Shown here: in pieces, positions 45,641 through 53,719 of the stretch
Position numbering within the stretch: position 1 is the first letter of the stretch
Layout: each line of letters starts with the position of its first letter
NCBI GenBank assembly: GCA_927405585.1
Contig: CAKMJS010000016.1
Location: 1-59,030, forward strand
Origin: an uncultured Desulfosporosinus sp.
Lineage (GTDB): Bacteria; Bacillota; Desulfitobacteriia; Desulfitobacteriales; Desulfitobacteriaceae
Length of the DNA: 59,030 bases
Direction of reading: 5' to 3'
Notes under the pieces: generated by a model
Databases searched by the model: none
Told to the model about the DNA's origin: nothing
Seen by the model: only the letters and a program-made list of their open reading frames with translations
Program-made: the position numbers and the translations under genes

Positions 45641-45732
45641 TGGAGGTGGTTACGCCTGGGGCATTGAAGCATATTTAAATCGGTAGATGGCGAAGGCATT
45701 CAGGAAATCGAAGAAAGCGAGGTGGAAATGGC

Positions 45733-46422
45733 TTGATTTTCCCAATCATTATGATTATGGTGTGCGCTGCCCTGGGGGGCGGCGCTTTTCTTTTCATCAG
45801 GTTGTCGGACACAAGGAAAAAACAGGCTGCGGCAGCGGACGGCCAGCAAAAGACAGCCAATGAGTTTGTCAACGTCAAGGACATCAAAGGCAAGTATCTC
45901 TACACAAGAGACCAGCTTGTCCTCTGTTATCTGAAAATAAACCCCATCACCATCGACCTGTTCAGCAAGGGCGAAAAACAGCAACTGGTCAAGCAGCTTA
46001 CAGCGAATATGTCCGGCATACAGCACCCCTTTAAATTTCTTGCCGTATCCCGTCCGGTGGACATTACGCCCCTGATCTCCGAGCTGTCGACGGCGCTTGC
46101 CACCTCCGACCCCAAGCAAAAAGAACTTCTCAAACAGGAAATCCTGGAGATGACCACCTTTGCCCTGTCCGGCGAGGTGGTGGAGCGACAATTTTACATC
46201 GTTCTCTGGGAAAAAGCCGACGAGGGCGCCGAAAAGGAGTTGCTGGTGAAGGCAAAGGATTTTGTGGGAAACCTCGACGACTGCGGGATAGGCAGCGAAA
46301 TCCTGGAACAGCAGAATATTGTACGGCTCTGTAACCTCATCAACAACCCCGCCTACATGCACCTGGAGGACACGGACTTTACGCCTTCCATTCCCATTTT
46401 AGGCGGAGGTGTTGTATTTTGA
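45733..46422 (+). CDS. VirB4-associated membrane protein of the T4SS
   Basis: 229 residues from a TTG after GAGGTGG. One N-terminal helix (PIIMIMVCAALGGGAFLF), then a soluble domain (DQLVLCYLKINPITIDLF, HPFKFLAVSRPVDITPL) resembling the N-terminal domain of VirB4-type proteins made as a separate chain. It overlaps the VirB4 gene by 4 nt. Confidence 0.7.
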   Translation: MIFPIIMIMVCAALGGGAFLFIRLSDTRKKQAAAADGQQKTANEFVNVKDIKGKYLYTRDQLVLCYLKINPITIDLFSKGEKQQLVKQLTANMSGIQHPFKFLAVSRPVDITPLISELSTALATSDPKQKELLKQEILEMTTFALSGEVVERQFYIVLWEKADEGAEKELLVKAKDFVGNLDDCGIGSEILEQQNIVRLCNLINNPAYMHLEDTDFTPSIPILGGGVVF

Positions 46423-48260
46423 TAGGAATCTCAAGAAAAAAGACCGAGTTTGTACCGGTTAATGAGGCCCTGTTAAACGTCATTTCTCCGATGGGGCTTG
46501 AAATCAAGAGAAATAGCCTGGTGATCGGTGAAAACACGGGAAAGATTTACGGCGTTGTCCGCTATCCGCAAAAGGTGGATTCAGGCTGGCTGAGTAAAAT
46601 CACCAACATACCGGGCACCCTTGTTTCCATCGGCATCCAGCCGGTGGACAACAGTGCATTGATTTCAGCCATATCCAAGAGCATTATTCAAAACCGGGCT
46701 GCCGCCGACGGCGCAAAAGACCCCTTGACCCGGCAGAGAAGCGAAAAAGCCGCAGAGGACGGGGAGCGGATCATGCTCCAAATCGACCAAAACGGCGAAA
46801 CTGTGGCGTTGATGAGCCTTGTCATCATGCCGGTGGCCCATGACGAAAAAAGCTTTGTCAAGGGGTGCCGAAGGGTGGAGAGTGTCGTCAACGTTATGAA
46901 ATGCAAGGTCAGAACCCTTGCCAACCTGCAAAAAGAGGGCTTGCAGACCATTTCCCCGACCTATCCCTCCAATCCGGTTGTGGAGAGCATTGTGCAGAGG
47001 ATTATCCCCATGAGCACCTTTGTGGGCGGATTTCCCTTTGCAAGCTCCGGTTTCAATGACGGCACCGGGTACTATTTTGCGAAGGACAACAACGGCGGAT
47101 TGATCATAGTAGACACCTGGAAGCGCGGCAATGACCGCACCAATTCCAATATGGTCATCATGGGTGTTGCCGGTGTGGGTAAGTCCACCGCCGTCAAGCA
47201 TATTGCCCTGGCCGAATACATGAAAGGCACCAAGCTGATTTTCATCGACCCCGAATCGGAATACCGGGACCTGTGCCTGAATTTGAACGGCGACTGGATT
47301 AACGCGGGGGGTGGAGCCAACGGCAAAATCAATCCCCTGCAAATCCGGCCTGCGCCGAGGGACAGCGAGGATGAGCCGGATGAAAAGGGCGGTAAGCTGT
47401 ACCGGGACGAGGGCAACGGCATGTCGGACATGGCGCTCCATGTTAAGAATCTGGAAATCTTCTTCAATCTCTACCTGCCCAGTCTCACGGACATGCAGAA
47501 GGCCATCCTGAAACAGAGCGTCATCGAGCTTTACAACCGCTTCGGCATCTATTGGAACACGGATATAACCACCCTGTCCAACACACAGTTTCCCACCTTC
47601 AGCGATCTGCATAAGTTGATTTCCGAAAAAGCGGAGAAGGACAGCAACAATCCCGTCTATCGTGACCTGGCCTTGTTGCTCTATGATGTAGCCAACGGCA
47701 GCGACAGTTTTTTATGGAACGGACACACCGCCGTTGAAACCCATTCCCGCTGCATTTGTTTGGACACCCATTCCCTGCAAAACACAAGCGAAAACATCAA
47801 AAGGACGCAATACTTCAACCTGTTGACCTGGTGCTGGGAGCAGATGTCCAAAGACAGAAGCGAGCGGGTACTGCTCATTTGCGATGAGGCCTACCTGATG
47901 ATCGACCCCCAGGTGCCGCAGAGCCTTGTGTTTTTGCGCAATGTGGAAAAACGGGCCAGAAAATATGAAGCAGGACTAATCATCATCTCCCACAGTGTCG
48001 TGGATTTTCTTTCCCCTGAAATCAAGATGTATGGGCAGGCCCTGCTGGACATCCCCTGTATCAAAATCATTATGGGTACGGACGGAAAGAATTTGCAGGA
48101 AACAAAGGAACTTTACAATCTTACCGAAGCGGAGGAAGAATTGCTGGAAAGCAAGAAACGAGGCCACGCCTTATTTGTGATCGGTTCCAAGCGTCTGCAC
48201 GTCAATTTTGAGATACCTGAATACAAGTTTGACTATATGGGTAAGGCTGGAGGAAGATAA
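46419..48260 (+). CDS. virB4: VirB4-like conjugation ATPase
   Basis: 613 residues with Walker A GVAGVGKST (249-257), FIDPESEYRDLC, Walker B LLICDEAYLMIDPQ and IIISHSVVDFLSPE, all typical of VirB4/TraC ATPases that energise the transfer channel. It has the TTG start of an ATGA-like overlap with the previous gene. Full length. Confidence 0.9.
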   Translation: MIGISRKKTEFVPVNEALLNVISPMGLEIKRNSLVIGENTGKIYGVVRYPQKVDSGWLSKITNIPGTLVSIGIQPVDNSALISAISKSIIQNRAAADGAKDPLTRQRSEKAAEDGERIMLQIDQNGETVALMSLVIMPVAHDEKSFVKGCRRVESVVNVMKCKVRTLANLQKEGLQTISPTYPSNPVVESIVQRIIPMSTFVGGFPFASSGFNDGTGYYFAKDNNGGLIIVDTWKRGNDRTNSNMVIMGVAGVGKSTAVKHIALAEYMKGTKLIFIDPESEYRDLCLNLNGDWINAGGGANGKINPLQIRPAPRDSEDEPDEKGGKLYRDEGNGMSDMALHVKNLEIFFNLYLPSLTDMQKAILKQSVIELYNRFGIYWNTDITTLSNTQFPTFSDLHKLISEKAEKDSNNPVYRDLALLLYDVANGSDSFLWNGHTAVETHSRCICLDTHSLQNTSENIKRTQYFNLLTWCWEQMSKDRSERVLLICDEAYLMIDPQVPQSLVFLRNVEKRARKYEAGLIIISHSVVDFLSPEIKMYGQALLDIPCIKIIMGTDGKNLQETKELYNLTEAEEELLESKKRGHALFVIGSKRLHVNFEIPEYKFDYMGKAGGR

Positions 48261-48261
48261 A

Positions 48262-48300
48262 AAAAGAAGCAGGCTGTATATCTCATGCAGCCTGCTTTTC
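48262..48300. terminator. Bidirectional terminator
   Basis: AAGCAGGCTG / CAGCCTGCTT flanked by As on the left and Ts on the right. It ends both the VirB4 transcript and the convergent XRE transcript. Confidence 0.85.
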
Positions 48301-48612
48301 TCACTTTGTCTTTAAGTCCTTAATAATAGCCAGAAGATGCTCCAACTGGCCATCGTTTAGCTTCTTTAACTCATCAATTAAGTCATTTAATTTTGTCGGA
48401 AAGCTTACTTCGTCATCAAAGAAATCCTTTGGAGGGACATTCAGATATTCGCAGATATAAAAAAATCCTGTCATGGACGGCAACGACTTTTTGTTCTCAA
48501 TTTTATTGATATAGCTTTCGCTTTGACCTAAAGACAGGCTCATATCCCTTGCGGAAACCCCTTTTTGTGTGCGGAGCCTAGTTAATCTTTCGTAAAACAA
48601 ATCCTCATACAT
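48301..48612 (-). CDS. XRE-family repressor
   Basis: 103 residues: RLTRLRTQKGVSARDMSLSLG / SESYINKIENKKSLPSM is a clear Cro/C1 HTH. A helical tail (LNDLIDELKKLNDGQLEHLL) probably dimerises. Divergent from the SLOG gene across a palindromic operator, so autoregulation and control of that gene are likely. Confidence 0.85.
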   Translation of the reverse strand: MYEDLFYERLTRLRTQKGVSARDMSLSLGQSESYINKIENKKSLPSMTGFFYICEYLNVPPKDFFDDEVSFPTKLNDLIDELKKLNDGQLEHLLAIIKDLKTK

Positions 48613-48658
48613 TACAATTCACCACCTTGTATATATGATTATAGACAATACATCGGTT

Positions 48659-48720
48659 CATTATACGGAATTACAGCATATGTTTCTATTGACATAGGGA
48701 AATGTATTCCATATAATGTA
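48659..48720 (+). promoter_or_regulatory. Consensus sigma-A promoter with paired operator
   Basis: TTGACA (48689-48694), a 17-nt spacer and TATAAT (48712-48717), matching the consensus in every position. CATTATACGGAAT (48660-48672) and ATTCCATATAATG (48707-48719) are inverted copies with one mismatch, each covering the -10 of one divergent promoter. The adjacent XRE protein is the expected ligand. Confidence 0.8.
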
Positions 48721-48772
48721 AGAAAATATATGCCTTAATTCCTTATTATTATGAGAAAGGTGGTTGTATAAA

Positions 48773-49330
48773 ATGACGATGCTTATTAAAGAAGCCAATA
48801 TAAGGCCTGCCTGCTGCTTTGCGGGACCCCGCCTTCAAAGCCTTCCCCTTGGGTTCGACGAAGAAAACGCCGGTTGCCTGCGGTTGAAGCAGGTACTGAA
48901 GGAACAGGCGGTCTATTTGATTGAAGCTTTGGGAGTTACTCATTTCATCAGCGGTGTTGATTTAGGTGTCGGCCAGTTTGCCGCAGAAATCGTCCTTGAC
49001 CTCAAAAGAGACTATCCCGAAATTACCCTGGAGTGCGTTATTCCCTGTGAGGATCAGGCGGCAAAATGGACGATAGCGCAGCGTGACAGGTACTTTTCTA
49101 TTGTGGAACGATGCGATAAGGAAACCCTTTTACAGCGTCATTACACTAAGGATTGCATCAAAAAGAAAAAGGAATACATGGTTAAGCAAAGTAATTATGT
49201 GCTTGCGGTATGGAACGGCAAACCCGGCGGCGCGGGCAACATCCTTGCTTTTGCCCGCACCCTGGGAAAGACTGTGATTTTGATTGACCCCAATACCTTT
49301 GAAGTGCGAACTGATTCTAATAAACACTAG
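48773..49330 (+). CDS. SLOG-family (DUF1273-like) protein
   Basis: 185 residues from the ATG after AAAGGTGG. ACCFAGPRLQSLPLGFDE, then HFISGVDLGVGQFAAEIVLDL and VLAVWNGKPGGAGNILAFA follow the YpsA/DprA-like SLOG pattern (nucleotide-derivative binding). ICE copies are common and may sense a signalling nucleotide. Regulated by the promoter and operator just upstream. Confidence 0.75.
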   Translation: MTMLIKEANIRPACCFAGPRLQSLPLGFDEENAGCLRLKQVLKEQAVYLIEALGVTHFISGVDLGVGQFAAEIVLDLKRDYPEITLECVIPCEDQAAKWTIAQRDRYFSIVERCDKETLLQRHYTKDCIKKKKEYMVKQSNYVLAVWNGKPGGAGNILAFARTLGKTVILIDPNTFEVRTDSNKH

Positions 49331-49351
49331 CGACACAGCCCAATGAACCGT

Positions 49352-49380
49352 AAAGGCGCTCCTGACAGGAGCGCCTTTTA
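49352..49380 (+). terminator. Intrinsic terminator
   Basis: A perfect 12-bp stem AAAGGCGCTCCT / AGGAGCGCCTTT with a 3-nt loop, then Ts. Confidence 0.85.
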
Positions 49381-49400
49381 AATGGAGGTGATTTGATTTT

Positions 49401-50216
49401 ATGGTTGATCCGGCAACGGCAAAGCTTCTTGCCCAGGCGGCCATAAAGCTTGCATCCGATGAAGAAGCAAGAAAAAAGCTGCTGATGATTATTCTTACTC
49501 CCATTCTGTGTGTAGTTCTCATCCTGACGGCCTTCGTTTATATCCTTACTCACCCGCTGGAATTCTTGGGTGAGTTTTTCGATAGCCGGGCCATTACTGA
49601 GGTAGAGCGGCTGCAAAACGACTACGGGATGTACCAGTACCTTGCGGCAACGAATTATGAAAGCGGCGTAACATCCTATAAGAGCGTGATCTTCACCGAT
49701 GGAGCCACACCGGTGGTCTACTATAACCAAGGAGATGAACGATATAAAGACATGCCTTACGGGACAGACAACATCGGCGGCTATGGCTGCGGCCCTACCG
49801 CAATGGCTATGGTAGTATCCAGCCTGACGGGTAAAACAGTTGACCCTGTGGAAATGGCAAAATGGTCTTATGATAACGGGTATTGGGCTCCCGGCGGCGG
49901 TTCCTACCATTCCCTTATTCCGGGCGCAGCGAAAGCCTTTGGTTTGCAGGCGGAAGGTTGCTCGGCAAAAGAACCGCAAAAAATCGTTGATGCACTGTCC
50001 TCCGGTAAGCTGGTGGTCGCCCTGATGAGCAAGGGGCATTTTACGTCCAGCGGGCATTTCATCGTACTCAGGGGCGTGACCGCCGGGGGAAAAATCCTAG
50101 TGGCGGACCCGGCCAGCAAAAAGCGCAGCGAACAGGAGTGGGACTTATCCATCATACTGAACGAAGCCCATAAAAGCGCCGAAGCGGGCGGCCCATTCTG
50201 GATTATATCGACATAA
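49401..50216 (+). CDS. Membrane-anchored C39-like cysteine peptidase
   Basis: 271 residues. A cytosolic ~25 residues, one membrane helix (~28-49), then an extracellular domain with GYGCGPTAMAMVVSSLTG (C130), GHFIVLRG (H219) and ADPAS (D236), the C39-like papain-fold triad. It takes the place of the cell-wall hydrolase usually found in ICEs and may trim the wall or process exported pilus parts (inference). GGAGGTG precedes the ATG. Confidence 0.75.
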   Translation: MVDPATAKLLAQAAIKLASDEEARKKLLMIILTPILCVVLILTAFVYILTHPLEFLGEFFDSRAITEVERLQNDYGMYQYLAATNYESGVTSYKSVIFTDGATPVVYYNQGDERYKDMPYGTDNIGGYGCGPTAMAMVVSSLTGKTVDPVEMAKWSYDNGYWAPGGGSYHSLIPGAAKAFGLQAEGCSAKEPQKIVDALSSGKLVVALMSKGHFTSSGHFIVLRGVTAGGKILVADPASKKRSEQEWDLSIILNEAHKSAEAGGPFWIIST

Positions 50217-50260
50217 CAAGCACTTTACTTTGGTTGAGTATTTTAATACGGAGGTAGACA

Positions 50261-50410
50261 ATGAATAACCGAAAAAAATTGATTGAATTGTTTATCTATA
50301 TACTGATTGTGGTAATCGGGATCATCCTGCTCTTTTCTGCAAATCTCAAAAAGCAGGAAAACAAGCCCTATGACGGAGGTGTGAGCGTTGCTGCTGTATC
50401 TTTCGAGTAA
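50261..50410 (+). CDS. Small single-span membrane protein
   Basis: 49 residues with GGAGGT 8 nt upstream. One helix (LIELFIYILIVVIGIILLF). The end overlaps the next gene by 23 nt and supplies its ribosome site. Probably a small envelope component of the transfer machine. Confidence 0.6.
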   Translation: MNNRKKLIELFIYILIVVIGIILLFSANLKKQENKPYDGGVSVAAVSFE

Positions 50411-51404
50411 TGGGAAAAGCGGACTGACCGACTTTATGGAAGGGCAGGAGCTTGTAATAAAGAAGCTCATCGGCAGGTTTTCCTTGAAGCTTTTTGCCTC
50501 AAAGGACATGCGGAACTATATAGGCTGCAAGTATCTCCTTGTGGATGTTTCCTGCATAGAAGAACAGCTTGGCGATTTCATCGTTGCCCTCCAATCCATG
50601 CAAATGATGCTCAATATGAGAATCATCCCCATCCTTTCGGATATGGCAAATGCAGACGCCTATATCGGCAGGCTGGTGGATATCGGCGTAACGGATATTG
50701 TGACTGCCGACAGCATGGACGGTATCAGGGATGAGCTTGCCGAGTGTCTCTCGGAGGATGGTAGGCAAAGGTATAAGAGGCCACCGGAAAGCTTTATGCA
50801 GGATGTCGCTCTTCTCGAAGCCTTGATACCAAAAGAAATTGTCAAATACAGGTGGGACGCCCGAAATGTGAAGTTTGCCGTTGCCGGTACACAGCGGCGC
50901 AGCGGCGTTACCGTCACCGCCTTTAACCTGGCGGCCTGGCTCATTGCGCGGGGGGCTTCCGCCTGCTATGTGGAGGCCAATACCAACCGGCATTTGAACT
51001 GGATCATAAATATCTATGATGCGGAAAAAGACGGAGAAACCTATCCTGTCGGCGGTGTTGACTGCTATTTTACCAATGAACTTGATAAAGACTACAACTT
51101 TATCATCTACGACTGCGGGGAAATCAAAGAACCACCCACGATATTCAGGGAGGCGGACATCCGTCTGCTCTGCGGATGCATCTTGCCCCATGAGGCAAAA
51201 GACTATCTGCAAGTACTAAATGCTTGTAAGGATATAGATATTCATAAATTGGGTTTGTGTGTACCGAAGCCATTGCAGGAATTTTGCCGAGAATCGTTAA
51301 ACAAGGATATTCTGATAGCAGAATCCTCCCATGACCTGTTTGAGAACAATGTTAACGGACATATCTATCTGCCGATGGTAAAGAGGTTCATTATAAATAT
51401 ATAA
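50388..51404 (+). CDS. MinD/CpaE-like protein with degenerate nucleotide loop
   Basis: 338 residues from a TTG after GGAGGTG. A receiver-like N-terminal half is followed by VKFAVAGTQRRSGVTVTAFNLAA read in parts (GTQRRSGVTVTAF): the position of a MinD P-loop but without the GK[ST] lysine. CYVEANTNRHLN and FIIYDCGEIK complete the fold. It resembles TadZ/CpaE and is likely ATPase-dead, a scaffold for pilus or conjugation placement. Confidence 0.65.
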   Translation: MLLYLSSNGKSGLTDFMEGQELVIKKLIGRFSLKLFASKDMRNYIGCKYLLVDVSCIEEQLGDFIVALQSMQMMLNMRIIPILSDMANADAYIGRLVDIGVTDIVTADSMDGIRDELAECLSEDGRQRYKRPPESFMQDVALLEALIPKEIVKYRWDARNVKFAVAGTQRRSGVTVTAFNLAAWLIARGASACYVEANTNRHLNWIINIYDAEKDGETYPVGGVDCYFTNELDKDYNFIIYDCGEIKEPPTIFREADIRLLCGCILPHEAKDYLQVLNACKDIDIHKLGLCVPKPLQEFCRESLNKDILIAESSHDLFENNVNGHIYLPMVKRFIINI

Positions 51405-51435
51405 GTTTGGTTGAGAATTAGTTGTAGCTTTTGCT

Positions 51436-51621
51436 ATGTTCGGAATTAGACTATTTTTCTTAGGTGTTCAGCAAGCATTTTTGCCGAGCAAAAAAGCCTT
51501 TGCATATAAGATGAGGCTTCAAGGACAGAGAACGTATTTAACTTCTCAACCAATGGTTGAGAAGTCTATAAGTTCAGATTTGTTGGGCGAAAAGCAGGCG
51601 AAAGCGGAAGGTAAATCGTAA
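51436..51621 (+). CDS. Doubtful small basic protein
   Basis: 61 residues, basic, ending just before the replication pseudogene. No clear ribosome site and no family recognised. It may be a remnant. Confidence 0.25.
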   Translation: MFGIRLFFLGVQQAFLPSKKAFAYKMRLQGQRTYLTSQPMVEKSISSDLLGEKQAKAEGKS

Positions 51622-51624
51622 CTA

Positions 51625-51792
51625 ATGGGATATTTTACTTCGCTATATTCCTCTGAGCTGCCGCACAGGGCGGTGGCCGTGTATATGTACCTCTGTGACC
51701 GGGCTGACAAAGACAGCAAATGTTATCCGGCTATTGGTACCATCGCCAGGGAATTAAAGCTGTCATGACGCATTGTGAAAAGAGCCATTTAG
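51625..51792 (+). pseudogene. ICE replication initiator (HTH), broken by stops
   Basis: MGYFTSLYSSELPHRAVAVY then CYPAIGTIARELKLS is the start of the winged-helix replication initiator typical of these ICEs. A TGA at 51766 interrupts it. Homology continues as RIVKRAI to a second stop, TAG 51790-51792, after which it ends. The first TGA probably arose from an Arg codon. The gene is dead and its 3' part is missing. Confidence 0.7.
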
Positions 51793-51948
51793 AGTTATCG
51801 TCAATTCGGGAAAGCGTGGAAGTCATTAAGAATAGCGGACTTGCTCATGAGTTCAATAAATATAATATAATATTTGCGGCACTGTTAATTATTCCTGCAC
51901 TTGACCAAGTATTGCCTATGTGATACATTTAATTTGCAAATTTAATAG

Positions 51949-52111
51949 ATGAGCAAGCGATTTTTCTTAGCCGAGAAATCATAACAGGGAAGCTGGTGTA
52001 AATCCGGCGCGGTCCCGCCACTGTAACGGGGAGTTTGTGCCACATCCACTGAGGAAACTTGGGAAGGAGGTGATAAACGAGGAACCTAAGTCAGGAGACC
52101 TGATTGCTCAT
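51949..52111 (+). promoter_or_regulatory. Cobalamin riboswitch 1
   Basis: Contains GGGAAGCTGGTGTAAATCC, the B12-box core GGTCCCGCCACTGTAA and AGTCAGGAGACCTG, the conserved elements of the cobalamin riboswitch in order. ATGAGCAA (51949) pairs with TTGCTCAT (52104) as P1. A terminator hairpin follows 44 nt later, so high B12 should stop transcription. Confidence 0.93.
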
Positions 52112-52154
52112 ATGCTTTACTCACGATGAATGGGTGGCAGGAATTATTTAATTC

Positions 52155-52182
52155 AGCCCTTCATATTTTGGAGGGCTTTTAT
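52155..52182 (+). terminator. Riboswitch 1 terminator
   Basis: AGCCCT / AGGGCT with an 11-nt loop and TTTTA after. Expected expression platform of the first riboswitch. No convincing gene follows it before the second riboswitch. Confidence 0.7.
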
Positions 52183-52309
52183 ATATTTGGATGTGTACAT
52201 AAAATGGTTTCCCGAGGGAAACTGACCTGCAGGGTAAATGCCTTGTTCAAGCGGGATCTGCTTTCAAAAATGCGAATGCGACTTGAAAGCGGAGGAGAAC
52301 GCGCCGTCC

Positions 52310-52372
52310 GAGACAATCGATACATTGCTGTCTTTATGACTAGTGATAAGAGGTTGTCTCTTTATTTTTTTA
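52310..52372 (+). terminator. Second terminator between the riboswitches
   Basis: GAGACAAT pairs with GTTGTCTC (long loop), followed by TTTATTTTTTT. The stretch 52183-52310 also holds small hairpins (GTTTCCC/GGGAAAC; CTTTCAA/TTGAAAG) but no recognisable gene. Confidence 0.5.
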
Positions 52373-52484
52373 TAAGGAAAGGGGAGAAACATACATATTG
52401 CAGAAGGGATGCCACCAGTGACTAATGCAATTTGCAATTGGGTACAGTGTAGGCAAAATAACTAAAAACTAAATACATAGGAAA

Positions 52485-52643
52485 TTTAGGTACCGAAGTT
52501 TGAGAACTTCAGTTTAAAAGGGAAGCAGGTGTAATTCCTGCATGGTCCCGCCGCTGTGATGGGGAAATGTTTCATTTATACCACTGGTTGAGACTGGGAA
52601 GGTATGAAACATTGATGATCCAGAGTCAGAAGACCTGCCTGAA
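52485..52643 (+). promoter_or_regulatory. Cobalamin riboswitch 2
   Basis: GGGAAGCAGGTGTAATTCC, GGTCCCGCCGCTGTGAT and AGTCAGAAGACCTG appear in order. TTTAGG (52485) and CCTGAA (52638) close P1. It diverges in sequence from riboswitch 1, so this is not a recent duplication. It lies 192 nt before the nifH-like gene. Confidence 0.92.
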
Positions 52644-52716
52644 TGCTACACGCCAATACTCTACGAGCGATGGAGGAGGTATTATTAGTGCTGAACAAAT
52701 GCTGATCAGTATTTTT

Positions 52717-52749
52717 AGCCTCTTGACCAATCGGTTGAGAGGCTCTTTG
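52717..52749 (+). terminator. Riboswitch 2 terminator
   Basis: AGCCTCTTGACC / GGTTGAGAGGCT, a 12-bp stem with G-T pairs and a 4-nt loop, with a modest T tract. It sits between the aptamer and the nitrogenase-like operon, the expected off-switch. Confidence 0.65.
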
Positions 52750-52834
52750 CGTCGAGTGGCTTATTCTTTTGCGGGATGTATCAAGCGTTTAATGGCTAGA
52801 TATTGTAGTTTTACGGAATAGTGAGGAAATTGAG

Positions 52835-53686
52835 ATGAATGCACAAAAAGAGAGAAACTGTTTGAGGATCGCGTTCTATGGAAAAGGCGGAATCGGAAAA
52901 TCGACAGTGGCTGCCAATATTTCTGCAGCATTGGCAATGCAAGGACTTAAGATATTGCATATCGGGTGCGATCCTAAGGCGGATTCCGCAAGATGCCTCG
53001 TAGGGCGCAAAATCCCTACGGTCTTGCAACAATTGCATACCAAGCAGGATGGCATTTCCCTGCAGGATATTGTATTTCTCGGTTTTAGCGGGGTTAACTG
53101 CATTGAAGCGGGAGGCCCCGAAGCCGGCATTGGTTGTGCGGGTAGGGGAATTATCACCATGATGGAGGAATTGAAATATCTGGAACTATGGGATGAAGTC
53201 TGGGACGCCGTTGTTTATGATGTCCTCGGTGATGTCGTGTGCGGTGGCTTTTCGGTTCCGATGCGTGAAGGGTATGCAGATACAATTTATATTGTAACAT
53301 CATCAGAATTTATGTCGATCTATGCTGCCAACAATATCATGAAGGCGATCAGCAGAAGCCAGGGGACAAGGCCAGTGACACTGGGGGGATTAATTCACAA
53401 CTGCAGAAATGGCGAGTCGAGTAGGGCGGCAGTTGAGCAGTTCGCCATTTTGACGGGTACTCGGGTAGTGGCTGATGTCCCTTTCAGCCGGGAAATTGCC
53501 CTTTCGGAACTCGAAGGCAAAACAGTTCTAGAAAAGTTCCCAGATTCACAGGCAGCTTGTTTCTTTAAGGATTTGGCGGGTGTTATCACTGAGAATCAGG
53601 GTTATAGGCGAGTAAAAGCACTTGATGATGATGAACTGGAAAAATTCAGTCACTACATGCTTGATCTGGAATTGCGAAAAGCATAG
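52835..53686 (+). CDS. NifH/BchL/CfbC-like iron protein (nitrogenase-like reductase)
   Basis: 283 residues. P-loop GKGGIGKST (16-24), GCDPKADS (44-51). The two cysteines that hold the bridging [4Fe-4S] cluster in the dimer are C101 (GIGCAGRG) and C136 (DVVCGGFSVP). R104 matches the site ADP-ribosylated in NifH. So it is an ATP-driven electron donor, shared design with nitrogenase, chlorophyllide/protochlorophyllide and F430-precursor reductases. Weak family features in the C-terminus. First gene after the two B12 riboswitches. Confidence 0.9.
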   Translation: MNAQKERNCLRIAFYGKGGIGKSTVAANISAALAMQGLKILHIGCDPKADSARCLVGRKIPTVLQQLHTKQDGISLQDIVFLGFSGVNCIEAGGPEAGIGCAGRGIITMMEELKYLELWDEVWDAVVYDVLGDVVCGGFSVPMREGYADTIYIVTSSEFMSIYAANNIMKAISRSQGTRPVTLGGLIHNCRNGESSRAAVEQFAILTGTRVVADVPFSREIALSELEGKTVLEKFPDSQAACFFKDLAGVITENQGYRRVKALDDDELEKFSHYMLDLELRKA

Positions 53687-53719
53687 GTAGACGGGTGCTG
53701 GAAATTGGAGGAAATGAAA

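Larger units (their letters stand above)
7774..51795. mobile_element. Integrative conjugative element (ICE), about 44 kb, partly decayed
   Basis: The block holds partition genes, a polyvalent methylase-helicase, a relaxase with its auxiliary protein, VirD4/VirB2/VirB6/PrgI/VirB4 conjugation genes, a Tad-like pilus module, regulators, a C39-like peptidase and a replication initiator, nearly all on the + strand. The left limit is set where the truncated serine recombinase loses its family sequence. The right limit is where the replication-initiator similarity ends. No flanking direct repeat (att pair) could be demonstrated, so both limits are approximate. Confidence 0.75.

Noticed and set aside
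51765-51923. 52-codon protein after the replication pseudogene
   Set aside because: It starts inside the pseudogene in another frame, has no ribosome site and spans the ICE junction.
52126-52425. A gene between the two riboswitches
   Set aside because: Its frame starts inside the leader, crosses two terminators and shows no protein-like pattern.
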